Position numbers and translations under genes: made by a program. The notes beneath the pieces were generated by a model. That model searched no databases. It worked only from the letters and a program-made list of their open reading frames with translations, and had not been told where the DNA came from. Shown here one piece after another: positions 1-11,945 of a stretch of 64,000 bases of DNA. Origin of the DNA: Branchiostoma floridae (taxonomy: Eukaryota; Chordata; Leptocardii; Amphioxiformes; Branchiostomatidae); the NCBI RefSeq assembly GCF_000003815.2, contig NC_049992.1:19545111-19609110 (forward strand), written 5' to 3'. How positions within the stretch are numbered: the stretch's first letter is position 1; the number at the start of each line of letters is the position of its first letter.

Positions 1-300
1 ATCAGTCACACATCGGGCCTGTACAGCACAAAAGCGGGCTGAAGTCCTGAGTGCATCTTTCTGGACGTCACCGTGGAGATGGCATCAGGCAGCCTCTCAC
101 CAGGATAAGTCCAAACATGAGCCTTGCATCTGCAGTTGGCACCGATAAGACACTGGAAGCTGCTGAGAGATGTCTCATTCCAAACTTGTTGTACCTGCAA
201 GAAAATGAAATTACAAACAATTATGATGAGATATACCAACAATGTTTTGCTGTTTTGGAATAAAAACATTTTGAAATTTGGCCCAAGGGCGCATTATGTT
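1..300. mobile_element. Foldback element, right arm only
   Basis: The first bases of the window (acatcgggcctg, then gggctgaagtcctg) match the right arm of the foldback element at 5.57-6.22 kb and of the copies near 1.5 and 2.9 kb. The left arm would lie before the window. No coding signal is visible here or in 300-655. Confidence 0.5.
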
Positions 301-654
301 CTTGCAAGGAGGGAAATGATGGAAGAAACCATGCAGAAGACGTCAAGAGTACACTGTACTGGCTGTGGCGTAAAAATGTAACGTGAACTGGTAAAATTAT
401 AGGTTACTGATCTTATCTGATCAAAGTTGGTATAAACTGTTAAACATCAGTGACACTGTGTTTACGGTGTGAGTTGTACAGGATACTCACAGTCGTGTTA
501 ACTCAGTTAACGGTCTGCTTGTCTGCTTCCTTCCTCCAATACTTGCGAACAGGTTCAAAATCAGGGACAGGACGTATGCACACATGAGCTGCCTAACAGC
601 TTAGCTGTCCACACATAAGTCCTAATTTTGAAAAGAAAAAGAATACTCTACTAA

Positions 655-3265
655 GCATTGTTCAGGCATTGAACTTGTCAGCTAAAGATTGAAACTGTAA
701 ACTTAAACATTCCCAACATAAATGAAAAGTCATCCATGGACAAAGACTATAGTCTTACAATTACAAACTGAGTGCTTTCACTCAATTCAGTACGATACCT
801 TGTCATATGTGTTAGAAGACTCTGAATCTCCATTCAATCACGTCCGGTACCTTCCTTCGTCAGTCCTCGCCTCCCGTTCCACGTCCGGACCTTTCTTCTT
901 ACGGTGCGATGATCCTCGGTAGAAAAGACAAGACGAAAATTATTATCTTGGCTCAGAAATATAGGAAATATACCTTATACTTAAGTTAAAGTACAGAAAG
1001 TTAACTTGGTTTGTGATTAAAATTTCCGTTCTAGATTTATCATGGAAACAGTGGGATGAATTTATGTGTAGTAACGATTGAGTGTGCTTTGATGAAATCC
1101 CAAGTAATGTTGACGTTTGTTTCGGTTTAAATTTCGATTGCTATGGCTGCTTCAGTCTGTTTCTGCGGCATACAAGCCCGATGAATGGCTGATTCGGTTT
1201 CTGTGACTGTGTCTACGCCGAGAAGTCGATTATGTCAACAGGAATTAACTACTAATATCAAATAGGTTTTTCCAACAACCTGTCGTCCTTTCTGGCCTGT
1301 GTTGTTCTCTTGGTTCGGGACCCAAGAGAGCGACACAAAGCAGATTATGTAATGGTCTAGGTTCCCGACAACCACTGACCATGACATAAAACAGAAATTA
1401 CAACAGATGGTGAACCAGGTTAGACCCTGTTTTGTAAACAACAGAATTTACGTACAATAAGTGGCGATCCCGGCCATCAACAGTCACAGAAACCAACAGA
1501 AACCAAAATCAGCCACACACCAGGCATGTACACCACGGAAACGGACTGAAGCCTTGACTGCAAAAGGAGTCTCCATTTACAAAATGCACGTCCGAATATC
1601 TACCAGAAACATCACTCGGTATGTCAACAAAACACACTCAAGTCAGTTACTTCCTATCGTGCCTATGACAAGTTAGTCCCAGATCATATCTGCAAGATGT
1701 TACCATCTTAACCCCAGAATAAACATATTATGTACTTAACTTGAACATTGCAGGTCCAGTTGATCCGGGCTTGATGGCATCACTAAGATCCTAGAAGCAA
1801 AAAAGTGAATAAGGTGCAGATGTAATAACGTCTTGTTTTGGTGATTAAAAAAGGCACAAATCGGTCAAAGAAATAGCCATGCATGATTTGCCTCAACATC
1901 GCTGCATGCAACAAATACACAAGGTACAGATAACAATGTTTACGACCAAGTTTTTCATTTCACAAACAGACAAACCGTAATACAAAAATATTCACATACT
2001 TCATTCAATTCATTGTCAGATAAGTAAGTAATAGAAAAAACACTTTTCTGCTGAGTGTATAATTGTTTAGGTACCAAAATCGAAACTGTAAACTTAAACT
2101 TGTCTACATAAATGAAAAAGTAATCCATGCACAAATACTATTGTTTTACAATTTAAAAATGTGTACTTTCACTCAATACGGAACGATACCTTGCCATATG
2201 TGTTAAAAGACTGCGAATCTCCATTCGGTCATGTCCGCTACCTTCCTTCGTCAGTCCTCGCCTCCCGTTCCACGTCCGGACATTTCTTCTTACGGTGCGA
2301 TGATTCTCGGTAGAAAAGACAAAACGAAAATTATCATTTCTGTTCAGAAATATGGGAAATATACCTTATACTTAAGTTAAAGCACAGAAAGTTAACTTGG
2401 TTTGTGATTAAAATTTCCGTTCTAGATTTATCATGGAAACGATGGGATGAATTTATGTGTAGTAACGATTGAGTGTGCTTCAATGAAATCCCAAGTAATG
2501 TTGACGTTTGTTTCAGTTTAAATTCCGAGAGCTATGCCTGCTTCGGTCTGTTTCTGAGGTATACAGGGCCGATGAATGGCTGATTCGGTTTTTGTGACTG
2601 TGTATACGCCGAGAAGTCAAGTATTTCTACAGGAATTAACTACTAATATCAAATAGGTTCTTCAGCCACCTGTCGTCCTTTCTGGCCTGTGTTGTTCTCT
2701 TGGTTCGGGACCCAAGAGAGCGACACAAAGCAGATTATGTAATGGTCTAGGTTCCCGACAACCACTGACCATGACATAAAACAGTAATTACAACAGATGG
2801 TGAACCAGGGAAGACCCTGTTTTGTAAACAACAGAATTTACGTACAATAACTGACCAAATACACTCTCGACAACACAGTCACAGAAACCAACAGAAACCA
2901 AAATCAGCCACACACCAGGCATGTACACCACGGAAACGGACTGAAGCCTTGACTGCAAAAGGAGTCTCCATTTACAAAATTCACGTCACGACCGAATATC
3001 TACCAGAAACATCCCTCGGTATGTCAACAAAACACACTCAAGTCATTTACTTCCTATCGTGCCTATGACAAGTTAGTCCCAGTCCATATCTGCAAGATGT
3101 TACCATTTTAACCCCATAAGACACACAAGTACTTAACTTGAAAATTGCGGCTGTAGTTGATCCGGGCTTGATGGCACCAATAAGATCCTAGAAGCAAAAA
3201 AATAAGGTGGAGTATAAGGTGGAGGCGGAATAACGTCTTATTTTGGTAATGAATAAGGCACAAGG
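655..3265. repeat. Tandem direct duplication (~1.39-kb period) of a foldback-containing unit
   Basis: Copy 1 (about 690-1860) and copy 2 (about 2080-3262) align along almost their whole length: both begin with gaaactgtaaacttaaac, share the block cttccttcgtcagtcctcgc, and end with gatccgggcttgatggca and a run to aaggcacaa. Each copy carries a foldback core: in copy 1 the left arm (about 1078-1300) is an inverted match of the right arm (about 1340-1650). The foldback family is the same as at 5.57-6.22 kb. Short ORFs inside are not supported as genes. Confidence 0.75.
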
Positions 3266-3469
3266 ATGCCCGACATGTGAGTTTTGCATTCTCGGACGGT
3301 CACAAAAGCCTTGAACGTTGTCGATTATTTCTTCTTCTTCAGTGCTTTCAATCTAAGAGAAGATTATTATCGCACTTTTTATCTATTTATTGAACTACTC
3401 ATAACCTGTACAAGACGTATAAACACATAAAGGCGCAGACTAACCTGTCGTCTAAAGCGGCCGCGATGT

Positions 3470-3790
3470 TCTGTGTGCTGCGAGCTGAGTCCGTCACCTG
3501 GCGCTGGCAGACGAGTGGCGGGGTTTCATGCAAATAAGAACGCAATAAGAACAGAGGCAGGTCTTCGATTCGCTCAGTCTGCATAATAGCATAATAGATT
3601 AATTCTTTGACCAATCACAGACCAGTAATCTTTTTTACCTGTGTCCGTCACCTTAGACGCGCTGGCAGACGATTGCCGGGGTTTCATGCAGATAAAAACA
3701 GGGGCAGGTCTTCGATTCGCCCAGTCTACAAAATTTATTAATTTCTTGGCCAATCACAGACCAGTAATCTTTTTCACCTGTGTTGGGCAC
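3470..3790 (+). repeat. Two tandem ~160-bp units with CCAAT boxes and an octamer
   Basis: Two adjacent units share gcgctggcagacga, ggggtttcatgca, gcaggtcttcgattcgc and ccaatcacagaccagtaatc. Each has a CCAAT box (near 3612 and 3752). The first has a perfect ATGCAAAT octamer near 3529-3536. This looks promoter-like, but no gene can be attached to it. The sequence from 3790 to 5550 holds no gene or repeat I can support. Confidence 0.5.
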
Positions 3791-5570
3791 GCGTTTGTTA
3801 GCCTTTCCAAGTCACGGCATTGTCATTCGATTCTTGAATCATACGAGAGCGTAACCGCTTCGTCTCGCACCACCGAACGCAAGGGACACAATGGTTGCCG
3901 ACGAGAGACGCCAATCTTTACCGTAGCCGTAGGTGTTTCACGATAACGTCAGGCGAGACAGGCGACAAGCCCTGCTTATCTATGTAGGTGGATTTTATTA
4001 ATTCATTGCTGTTTATCATAGGTGTCCGGTTCTAATTGTGCGCCACTTTTCCACTTACCGCTGGTCAGCCGATGAATCTTTCTGTGTTTGTTGCAGCGGT
4101 GGCGAGTCAGTTGACGCGAGCCCGTATCTTCTACCAGAATCGCACCGTATGGAACAAAATATCTACCGGTACTTCACGTCACGTTCCGGGAGACGTCGGG
4201 AGAATCTTCGGGTTCATCTTTGAGGACATCCGCGGTGCTCAAAACAACAGACTGACGTCTTTCCCAGGCATATGGCAAGGTAAAGAAGCTGTGCTGGCTT
4301 TGAATCATTTTGAATCATCTGCGCCATGTTGGATTACAGCGAAAGTCTGTTAACCACACGATTATGCTTAATTCAATTACCCGCCGTTACATGGTCGTTG
4401 GAGGATTCAAATTATAATTAGTATGATGTCATTGAAAAGCCTGTGTTCATGAGGAAAAATAATAGTAATATGTCGTCATCATCAGATATTTATTTGTAGG
4501 ACAACAGTCTTTGTCAAAACAACACATTCATTAATTTCACAGTTTCAATTTCTGTATAGGAACTCTGCCAGCAGAAGTCGTGACTGCAGAATCAGTGAAC
4601 AGTCTTGAAGCACGGTTGGAACTGTGCTTGGGGAAGGAGGAGTACTGCGTGTGACAGGAGGGTTACACGACAGACAGCAAAGCCTAATTAGTTTAGGAAT
4701 CCTGCAAGCTATCCCCCACAAGGTAATTATTGATATTCGTAGTACTATTAGAGGTTCTAATTGTGTATCACATTCAACCAATGGACAGTCGTTGAGCCTT
4801 TCCTGGTTGTTGCAGCCGTGGTGAATCAGCTGATGAATGTTTGTTTCTTTTACTGAAATCACAGCGAAATAATGTCTGGACGCACTAAGGGTGGAGCTGA
4901 ATAAGGGAGGTGCCAGGCAGCAGCGTCACTGAAGGTGTTTCTCAACATCAGTGCATCACCAAGCCAAGGAGGCACCAAGTCCAACACGTAGGGTGTTTTT
5001 CAGACTTCAGAGTAAAGCGGTTTGGAACCCTCATACAGACCCTCATTACAATTGCAATATCTATCACGTAACTCTGCATGACTTCGGTTACCATTTCCAC
5101 TCCCGGTGGGCATGGGGCATAAAGGCGTCCCTGTGACCCGTTTAAATGTTTTAATTACATAATATGAAAATGACGTTAGTCTTCCCAGTCCTAATTGCTT
5201 TTTAATTTCACTTCCTTGTAGTGGGAAGTCGCCGGGAAGGAGACATCTTTCAGCATCTTCCAGCATCAACTACAGCTGAAATGGTGGAACTGATCCCGGT
5301 GTGAGGTTGCCATCTCCACAGCCAGAAAGGCCAGTGTTCGTGTGTACGCCATACCAGAGGACCCGAAACTGTTAAGTTCGTACATGTCTTACAAGGGGTT
5401 TGATCGTTTAAAACGGAACCATCTTACAGAAATGGGCTGGGATTGGCATGATAGGAAGTAAATGATCTGTGATGTTACATTCATAACTTTAGCTGATAGT
5501 AAGATTCCCTTTGTTTACATGGGACATTGTCGGCAGGGCTGATCATAATCTCTTGGTTCGTGGCGAGGTG

Positions 5571-6215
5571 TTTGAGTGTGTTTTGTTGACACCCTGAGTG
5601 ATGTTGTTGGTACGTAGTTAGGGCATTTTGTGAGTGGGGGCTTCTTTTGCACACGGGACTTCAGCCCGTTTCTGTGGTGTACAGGCTCGGTGTGTGGCTG
5701 GTTTGGCTTCTTTGACTGTGTTGATGGCTGAGATTGTGTTCGGAGTTACTGCGAAGTTCACTCCTTTAGAAAGCAGGGATTTCCTGGATCTGTTGGCTTA
5801 TGACGACTTGGGTTCTTCTACCACCTGTCGTCTTTTCTGCCTTGTGTGATGGTCTAGGGCCGGGAACCTACTAGTAGACCATTACATAAGATGCTCTGTG
5901 TCGTAATCTTGGCTCCCGAACCAAGACGACGGCACATGGCCAGAAAGGAAGACAGGTGGTTGATGAGCGCGAGTTGTTGTGAACTGACAGAACCGGGAAG
6001 TCTCGGTTCTCTGAAGGACAGAACTTTGCAGTAACTCCGAATGCAGTCTCGGCCATGGACATGGTCACAGAAACCGAATCGGCCATACATCGGGCCTGCA
6101 TACCACAGGAATAGTCTGAAGCGCTGTGTGTAGAAGTGGCCACTGCTCTCAGAATGTCCTAACTCCCTACCAGCAGCATTACTCGGGGTGTCATCAAAAT
6201 GTGCTCAACTCCTTG
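5571..6215. mobile_element. Foldback (long inverted-repeat) element, best copy
   Basis: Left arm about 5571-5860 and right arm about 5905-6215 are inverted matches over roughly 290 bp: ttgttgacaccctgagtgatg on the left pairs with tgtcatcaaaatgtgctc on the right, and accacctgtcgtcttttctg pairs with cagaaaggaagacaggtggt. Inner loop about 45 bp. No transposase ORF, so it is non-autonomous. Copies lie near 1, 1.1-1.65 and 2.5-3.05 kb. Confidence 0.75.
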
Positions 6216-6555
6216 CCGCCTATCAAGAGACCATGATTCTCTCCGCTGATAATGCTTCAGGTAGACAGAGGGGATGGGACATTTCTAGGTTGAACCTAGA
6301 ACCGAAACTGAAATCACAAATCAAGTTACTTCCTGTCATGCCCCCAGCAGTCTGTAGATGTTCTTGTTTTCACAGAATACAAAGTGTACAATTTTATAGT
6401 CATCAATATCCTCAGGAGTCTATCTGACATACTGTAAGCACCGGTACCTCTGAGCAAGTTACATTGATTTGTTTTTTTATCAGGACAAATAAAACTACTA
6501 GTAGTCTTTTCTAACCTTCCTAAGTTAAGGACTGTTGGTTTCGGTGTACCGAAAG

Positions 6556-6625
6556 TGCGAAAAGGAACGAAAAGGAACGAAAAGGAACGAAAAGGAACGA
6601 AAAGGAACGAAAAGGAGCGAAAATC
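6556..6625. repeat. 10-bp tandem repeat (gaaaaggaac)n
   Basis: Six to seven copies of gaaaaggaac sit directly inside the left inverted end of the 6.5-9.2 kb segment. The unit is part of the terminal repeat sequence, so the array probably grew by slippage from the end of the element. Confidence 0.85.
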
Positions 6626-7093
6626 AATGGTAATGTAAGGCAACGGTAAACTGTGATCGGCAAATGCATATGAAACGGGCTTTACTTTGTCATTTTGCGG
6701 CTTGCTCCACGAAATTCCTATAGCCCCAATTGTTCAATGGAGGAATGGATATTGATGAGACCTATCTATGCATATCTATGCTCATGTACTTGTTAATGTG
6801 GTTATAACATTCCTTAGAATATCCATATTACATTTATATTGCAAAATTTCACAAGAAGAAATGGATTATGTCGAGAACAATTGCGCATATTTTATCATAA
6901 AAAACCATGCTGTGTTGATATTGTTTAAACAAGAAAGCTTCTGAAAAAAGCTGGCCGGTGCGTATTTTGGAAAAAGCCTGGATGTTAAACAAAATCACAC
7001 GAAAAAAAAGTTTGTAAACATCGAATTACTGAATTGATCTTTTTTCTATTAAAAAAACACCACATGAGATTTGTCTAACAAAGAAAAAAATTT

Positions 7094-7172
7094 CAGCTTG
7101 TGGGGTTCGAACCCACCATCTACCGCGGGAGAAGCAAACTGTTCCATTGATACTCGGCCACGCTGGCTCGAT
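7094..7172 (-). tRNA. tRNA-like sequence (pseudo-tRNA or SINE head)
   Basis: On the minus strand an A-box-like tggccgagt is followed about 45 nt later by a perfect T-arm: stem gtggg/cccac around loop ttcgaac, with B box ggttcgaaccc. An oligo-T run follows after ten bases, as at pol III ends. The acceptor stem pairs only in part (CAGC with GCTG, shifted by one), so it is probably a decayed tRNA or tRNA-derived element. The anticodon is unclear. Confidence 0.4.
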
Positions 7173-7602
7173 TACGCAATAGGGCGTATAGAATGGCTAT
7201 TAGAAGGGTTTGGTTAAATTGTCCGATCCATGCATGCATCCAATGATCCATGCAAACGAAACGAAGAAAGACCCGCTTCTGCCGTCTCATAGCCGTCTCA
7301 TGCTTGCGCACCGGCAAAAATGCAATGCTAGCAAAGTTACAATTATATTGCTCAATTTGAAAGAGCTTGACATTAGTGAAATATAGGTCGCAAGTTCGAA
7401 CCCAGGGAAGTTGACGATCGGAAGTTCGAGCCCAGCATGTTGTGAATTCGTTTTCCTTCGTTTTTTCTCACACTTCCATTAATATTCATACAACGCCTTA
7501 AATTTGTTTTGCGACCAGGACATTTAAACCCGGCATTGGGATTTTTTTTCATCAGCGAGGGCCTGATGTCGATCGCAAGATGCAGACATTTATTTGTATT
7601 CA

Positions 7603-7920
7603 TTATGACGGAAAGTTGTTGACAGAAATTTTATTTCCCAATATCCTTTGCATAAATTCTTCACGTTGGCGCCTTTCTTCCTGCCCAATTGATGAATACT
7701 CATGGTACAACTTGATGAAAGCTCCTTGGTACAATGTAAATATGTCTATCCTTTCACGGCTTTTCTTTTGTCGTGAACGAGCAAAAAGATATGTCTCCAG
7801 TCTCCAGAAAACAATGTTGTTGGCCATGATGAAGGGAGCTGTCATGCTCTTGGGGCAGCAGTATATTAGCATATCTTTCCTGAACGGATTTCGCGGGTCA
7901 TTTGCATGCGGCGCTCCCAT
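7603..7920 (-). CDS. Unidentified ORF, 105 residues
   Basis: I do not recognise this protein. It opens at an ATG (Met-Gly-Ala-Pro), is basic and aromatic with many Arg/Lys in its middle, and ends in a Glu/Arg-rich segment. No family motif is visible. It lies inside the 6.5-9.2 kb inverted-repeat segment and could be a remnant of a mobile-element protein or chance. No splice partner was found. Confidence 0.2.
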   Translation of the reverse strand: MGAPHANDPRNPFRKDMLIYCCPKSMTAPFIMANNIVFWRLETYLFARSRQKKSRERIDIFTLYQGAFIKLYHEYSSIGQEERRQREEFMQRILGNKISVNNFPS

Positions 7921-9885
7921 CTAGGGAGAACAGAAGCCACCCAAATACAACAACAACGCTACAATCTTGCCTCATTCTGAAAATGTATATTAATCGATAT
8001 ATATCTATCAGCCACTGAATTTTAGTCCTTACTTTCTTATATCATTTCCGTTTCTTTGTATTTCGCAGATCTTTAGAGAATAATTTAGCCACAAACACAA
8101 CAGCCTTAAACAGCGCCGTAAAAAATTGATATTGCCAAATTCTGGGTGAAACAAAACACGTTTCATAGGCTACTAACACGGCGGTCGGTTGCTAGGGTAT
8201 TCTTTCCCGTTGCTATGCGAGTTCGACAGAGTATCGGGTTACAAGAGGCCTACTATTTGCTAACCGTAAAATATTTCAAAATAAACAAGATGTTATGACA
8301 AGGAAAATGTATTCAAAATAATATTAAATTCGCAATTTTAGATAGTTTGAATATTCCGGTTTGAATTGAGATAGTTGTTTTGTTTCGATTTTGCTTTCAA
8401 AGACGATTATTTTCTGTTTCAAGGAAGGCCTTCAATTTGACCATACTCTTGATAAGATGGGCCGCAAGTGCCATGGCAAATTCTCGATTTTTATATTTTT
8501 CGTCATTTGAGAGGCAAATAAAACTTTCTGTTTTTGGGATTTTTTAATTTTTAATTTTAAGCAAAGTTACAGTCAAAAATATGCGTAAAAATGGCATTTT
8601 TCGCACTTAATTACCAATAATTCAAAATCTAAGGCATTTTTTAAAAATCCCAAAAACAGAAATCTCGGGAAAACCGTTGCGGTCATTTTGAGCCGTCAAT
8701 GAGTTATGTTGGACTCTTCTTGGTGGAGATCTTAAACGATGTTTACACGCATGTCATGCTGCACGGAGAGCGGGAGGGTGTAATTGATACCGGTGTAAAC
8801 AACACTTATGATATTCAAGGTCACCAACAAAAACGCCAGTAGCTTCGTTACATATTACAGGTCCCAAACAAAGTGAAATCATAGATGTACTGTCCAGAAA
8901 ATTGTTTATATTGGTTAAAAACTATATTTTTCGCCTGATTCAAGTTAGTTGGTGGGAAAATGCCAGAAAGCACGGTTTTACCTGCAATGACCGCAGATGA
9001 CCTGAATAGAACACGGGTTCGGTTCGAATTACGTCAGATGGAACATCATGGAAGAAGGTTCGAATTCGGCTAGACATGGGAGATCTCGAGCCCGAATTTG
9101 ACCACCGTGTAACGCCCGCAGTACCGTTTCCTTATATTCTCATTGATTTTATTTTAGTTTGCTTCATACTTCGTTCCTTTTCGCACTTTCGGTAGACCCG
9201 TTGGTTTTACGGTGTCAAACATTGTACGTACTGTGTTCTGATGGTGTCTGGGTTTGACTGTAGCCAGAAGTCGCTGTTAAAAAATGCTATACATTGTACA
9301 AATTGATGTATTTCTTGTGCTGTATTCTTTCCATGTATTTCTTCCATTCAGACCTTTTGTTCTCACTTTATATTTCGTGTATTTTGTGGAGTTTCTAGTA
9401 CAAAACTAGCCACCCTGTCATAGAAAGTCATCTTGTCCAAGAACACTAAAAACAAAATATTTTTTAGTTTGGGTACTCGTAATCTATTTCTGTGATCAAC
9501 GTTTGAATATGTCAGGTACAACCTGACCAACATATTGTACACTATTTGTTTCCCCGAATGTATCAAGACATGTTATTGAATAAACGGTTTTAAACCAGGT
9601 GTTGTTTCAATTTGTCTATTCCAACAACCTCAACCTTAAGTGATATGATACCCAAACCCTCCATCTGCCGAAATGAATGGTCCCTCTCTCCCACATCCAG
9701 AAGTTTGTCAAATGAATATACCCTTTCCCAACATGAAAAACTTGCCCCCCCCCCCCTCTTCCTGGTCCCTCACGTCCATATGAAATGGACAGTCCCTATG
9801 TGTTGCAATAATTTGGAAGGCGTGTAGATATTCGCAAATGCATCCATCACTTTGGATCATCCTCCAAACACCCTATGACTGTGAA

Positions 9886-10272
9886 TACACCTTTCTCACA
9901 CGGCGGCCATGATAGATCGAAGACGAGGTCAATGAGGCAAACAAAAGACTGTCCATCACAATTTGTAGTTCAACCAATGATAGCATGGATATTAGAAAAT
10001 TGACCAATAAGAGAATGTCTATCAAATATTTGCATTATTCTGTTTTTATTTTGCATCTCTTAAGGGAATATGGGATCAGTATGCAAGTCTAAATTGCTAC
10101 ATATTTCACTGCATAACACTGGTTACAATATTATTTGATCTTATATTGTGAAAATTTGTTTGGTCTGGGGAAAAACTAAATGGGAACTGATTTTAGAAAT
10201 ATCTTGTTTTGTCTGTTTGCCTCATTGACCTCGTCTTCAATCTATGATGGCCGCCACGTGAGAAAGTGTATT
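9886..10272. mobile_element. MITE with ~62-bp terminal inverted repeats
   Basis: Sequence 9888-9950 (cacctttctcacacggcggccat and on through gacgaggtcaatgaggcaaac) is repeated inverted at 10203-10270 at about 90 percent identity. The ~250-bp interior is non-coding and AT-rich. The flanks 9213-9886 and 10272-10785 show nothing I can name. Confidence 0.75.
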
Positions 10273-10785
10273 GGAAGGGAGAGCCGGGCATTCCTGTCCT
10301 TCCATCGCCTTTCACCTCCCCAACCAAAGTCGGGTACGCATTTGTGCACCTCGGTGGAGTGTGGAAAGCGCTTTTAAGTGCATTTCCCAAGGAGACAACA
10401 TTGGTGGCATGTCAGGGAATCTAAAACCGGTACCCTTTTATTGGTTGTGGCACAAAACACGTTACCCCAACATGAAGCCTTAGTTACTGTTGGCTAATTC
10501 GATTAGTTAGTTCACATATTCATTGGAAAAAAAGAATCCTTACAGTCTGAAAGACCAGAATCAATGAATTGAATTACTGTGTATAGATAATTACCATTCC
10601 TGTCTAAATGTACTTAAAAAACAGGACTTAAGGTCCAAATAAATGATATATTACATTACATTGAAGATGCATGCCATCACAAGCATTGTCAGCAATAAAA
10701 AGCTTTTCAAATTGCAGCTTAAAAACATTAAATTTGTCAACTTAGTCATTTAGTCAAGACAGATACATATGCTACACAAATAACG

Positions 10786-10996
10786 CCAGTTTACCTTTAT
10801 CAGTGGGGTAACCTATATTCGTTGCTTTCAGAAATGGGTATTTAGGAATACTGATTCGATAGACGGTGGTTTCAAACGAAAATATTTTGAACAAATTACA
10901 ACTTGAAACCACCATCCGTCCAGTTGATATACAATGTACCCTAATAGCATTGGTAAACATAACGGATATAGGTTACCCTGTGGATAAAGGTGAACT
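10786..10996. mobile_element. MITE, ~210 bp, with ~38-bp inverted ends
   Basis: The left end tttacctttatcagtgggg, followed by taacctatattcgtt, pairs with the inverted right end, whose reverse complement begins ttcacctttatccacaggg then taacctatatccgtt. An inner pair (gatagacggtggtttcaa with ttgaaaccaccatccgtc) shows it is a foldback throughout. Non-coding. Confidence 0.75.
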
Positions 10997-11459
10997 AAAA
11001 TGCAGCATTATAACCAAGTAAATGAATTCGTATGGCCTCTAAGGTTCATCTTACAAAGGAACAAGCAGGAAACGAGAAGTCGCAAAACTAACTTTATGTT
11101 TAATGAATCGACACAGAAATATTGCAAGTTACACATTTTCTTGTTAACTTTTCAGGCGCACAAGCCCAAATAAATACAACTGCAGACACATCTACAGTGA
11201 CAAACATTCTCTGAACAGTCCATGGTTAGTCACACTGTCATACATCAATACGCCCAAAGAGCTCCATAATAAGTGTCACAAAATATTTCATGAGGTCTTC
11301 CACAGTATTCACAAAAGTTGAACACCTAGTAATGTCAATGTTAGTTGTCCTCAAGTTACCTTTGGGTAAGTGGGCTCTCCATCGGTTTAAAGGTAGCAAT
11401 TTTGGCACACAGTTTAATGAATGAATTTGATGTTTCCAAAAGAATTAAGCAACTAATCT

Positions 11460-11612
11460 GCTACGTCGATGTAGGTTAGACATTCAGGTAATAAGATATG
11501 CCAAAAAGGAGTTACTCAAGCAACTGGATATGGTTTTGGAAATGATCAAACGTAACATCCTTCCAAAACCATATCCAGTTGCTTGAGTAACTCCTTTTTG
11601 GCGTAACTAAGC
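11460..11612. mobile_element. Hairpin element with perfect 42-bp arms
   Basis: Bases 11500-11541 are the exact reverse complement of 11561-11602, with a 19-nt loop. The core is gttactcaagcaactggat. A relative in opposite orientation lies at 25.5 kb and shares the outer flank (tacgtcgatgtagg and cattcaggtaataagatat). No protein is coded. Confidence 0.8.
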
Positions 11613-11760
11613 TGCTAACAGCCATTACATGTAAAATGCTGCTTCATTTCAAAAGCAGGGGGAAATGACATAAACATTCCTGTGATTGAAATAAATATTT
11701 TTTTTTCCTATCAAGGTGCCATATTACTTGGGAAGAATTGACCTTTCCCATACCTTACCA

Positions 11761-11945
11761 TAGAAAACATCCTACGGTATCGGACGGAGTTTGTGCGTCC
11801 GTTTGTTTGTTGAATGCATAACTCGAGAAGCCTTAAATGGATCCTGATGATATTGCGTAAGGTAAGTAGGAGTCAGGAAAACAAAGGTCAAGTTCGATAA
11901 TGGGCCCCCTAGCAGCTTCCTAGGGTACTGCAGCAAAATTTCCAT
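11761..11945 (+). repeat. Dispersed repeat, copy 1
   Basis: The block ggtcaagttcgataatgggc followed by cctagcagcttc and tactgcag recurs at 43.38-43.70 kb, and a weaker relative lies at 40.2-40.4 kb. No ORF is supported. The stretch 11945-12690 upstream of the stop codon of the next gene holds nothing else I can identify. Confidence 0.5.

Larger units (their letters stand above)
6530..9213. mobile_element. 2.7-kb segment bounded by inverted repeats (possible DNA transposon)
   Basis: The 25-bp core taccgaaagtgcgaaaagg plus aacgaa at about 6547-6571 occurs inverted at about 9169-9194. Just outside both ends is a similar direct repeat (gttggttt followed by cggtgt). Inside are a 10-bp microsatellite next to the left end, a tRNA-like unit at 7.1 kb, several B-box-like ggttcga motifs (7.39-7.43, 9.01-9.06 kb), an unknown minus-strand ORF (7603-7920) and an inverted pair at 8527/8640 (tttctgtttttgggattttt). 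Whether all of this is one mobile unit is inferred. Confidence 0.45.

Noticed and set aside
3641..4353. Plus-strand ORFs of about 100 residues
   Set aside because: No start context, splice partner or recognisable motif; they cover the end of a tandem repeat.
7389..7432. Second and third tRNA-like B boxes (aagttcgaaccc, gaagttcgagccc)
   Set aside because: No A box at proper spacing and no clover-leaf; listed only as motifs within the 6.5-9.2 kb segment.
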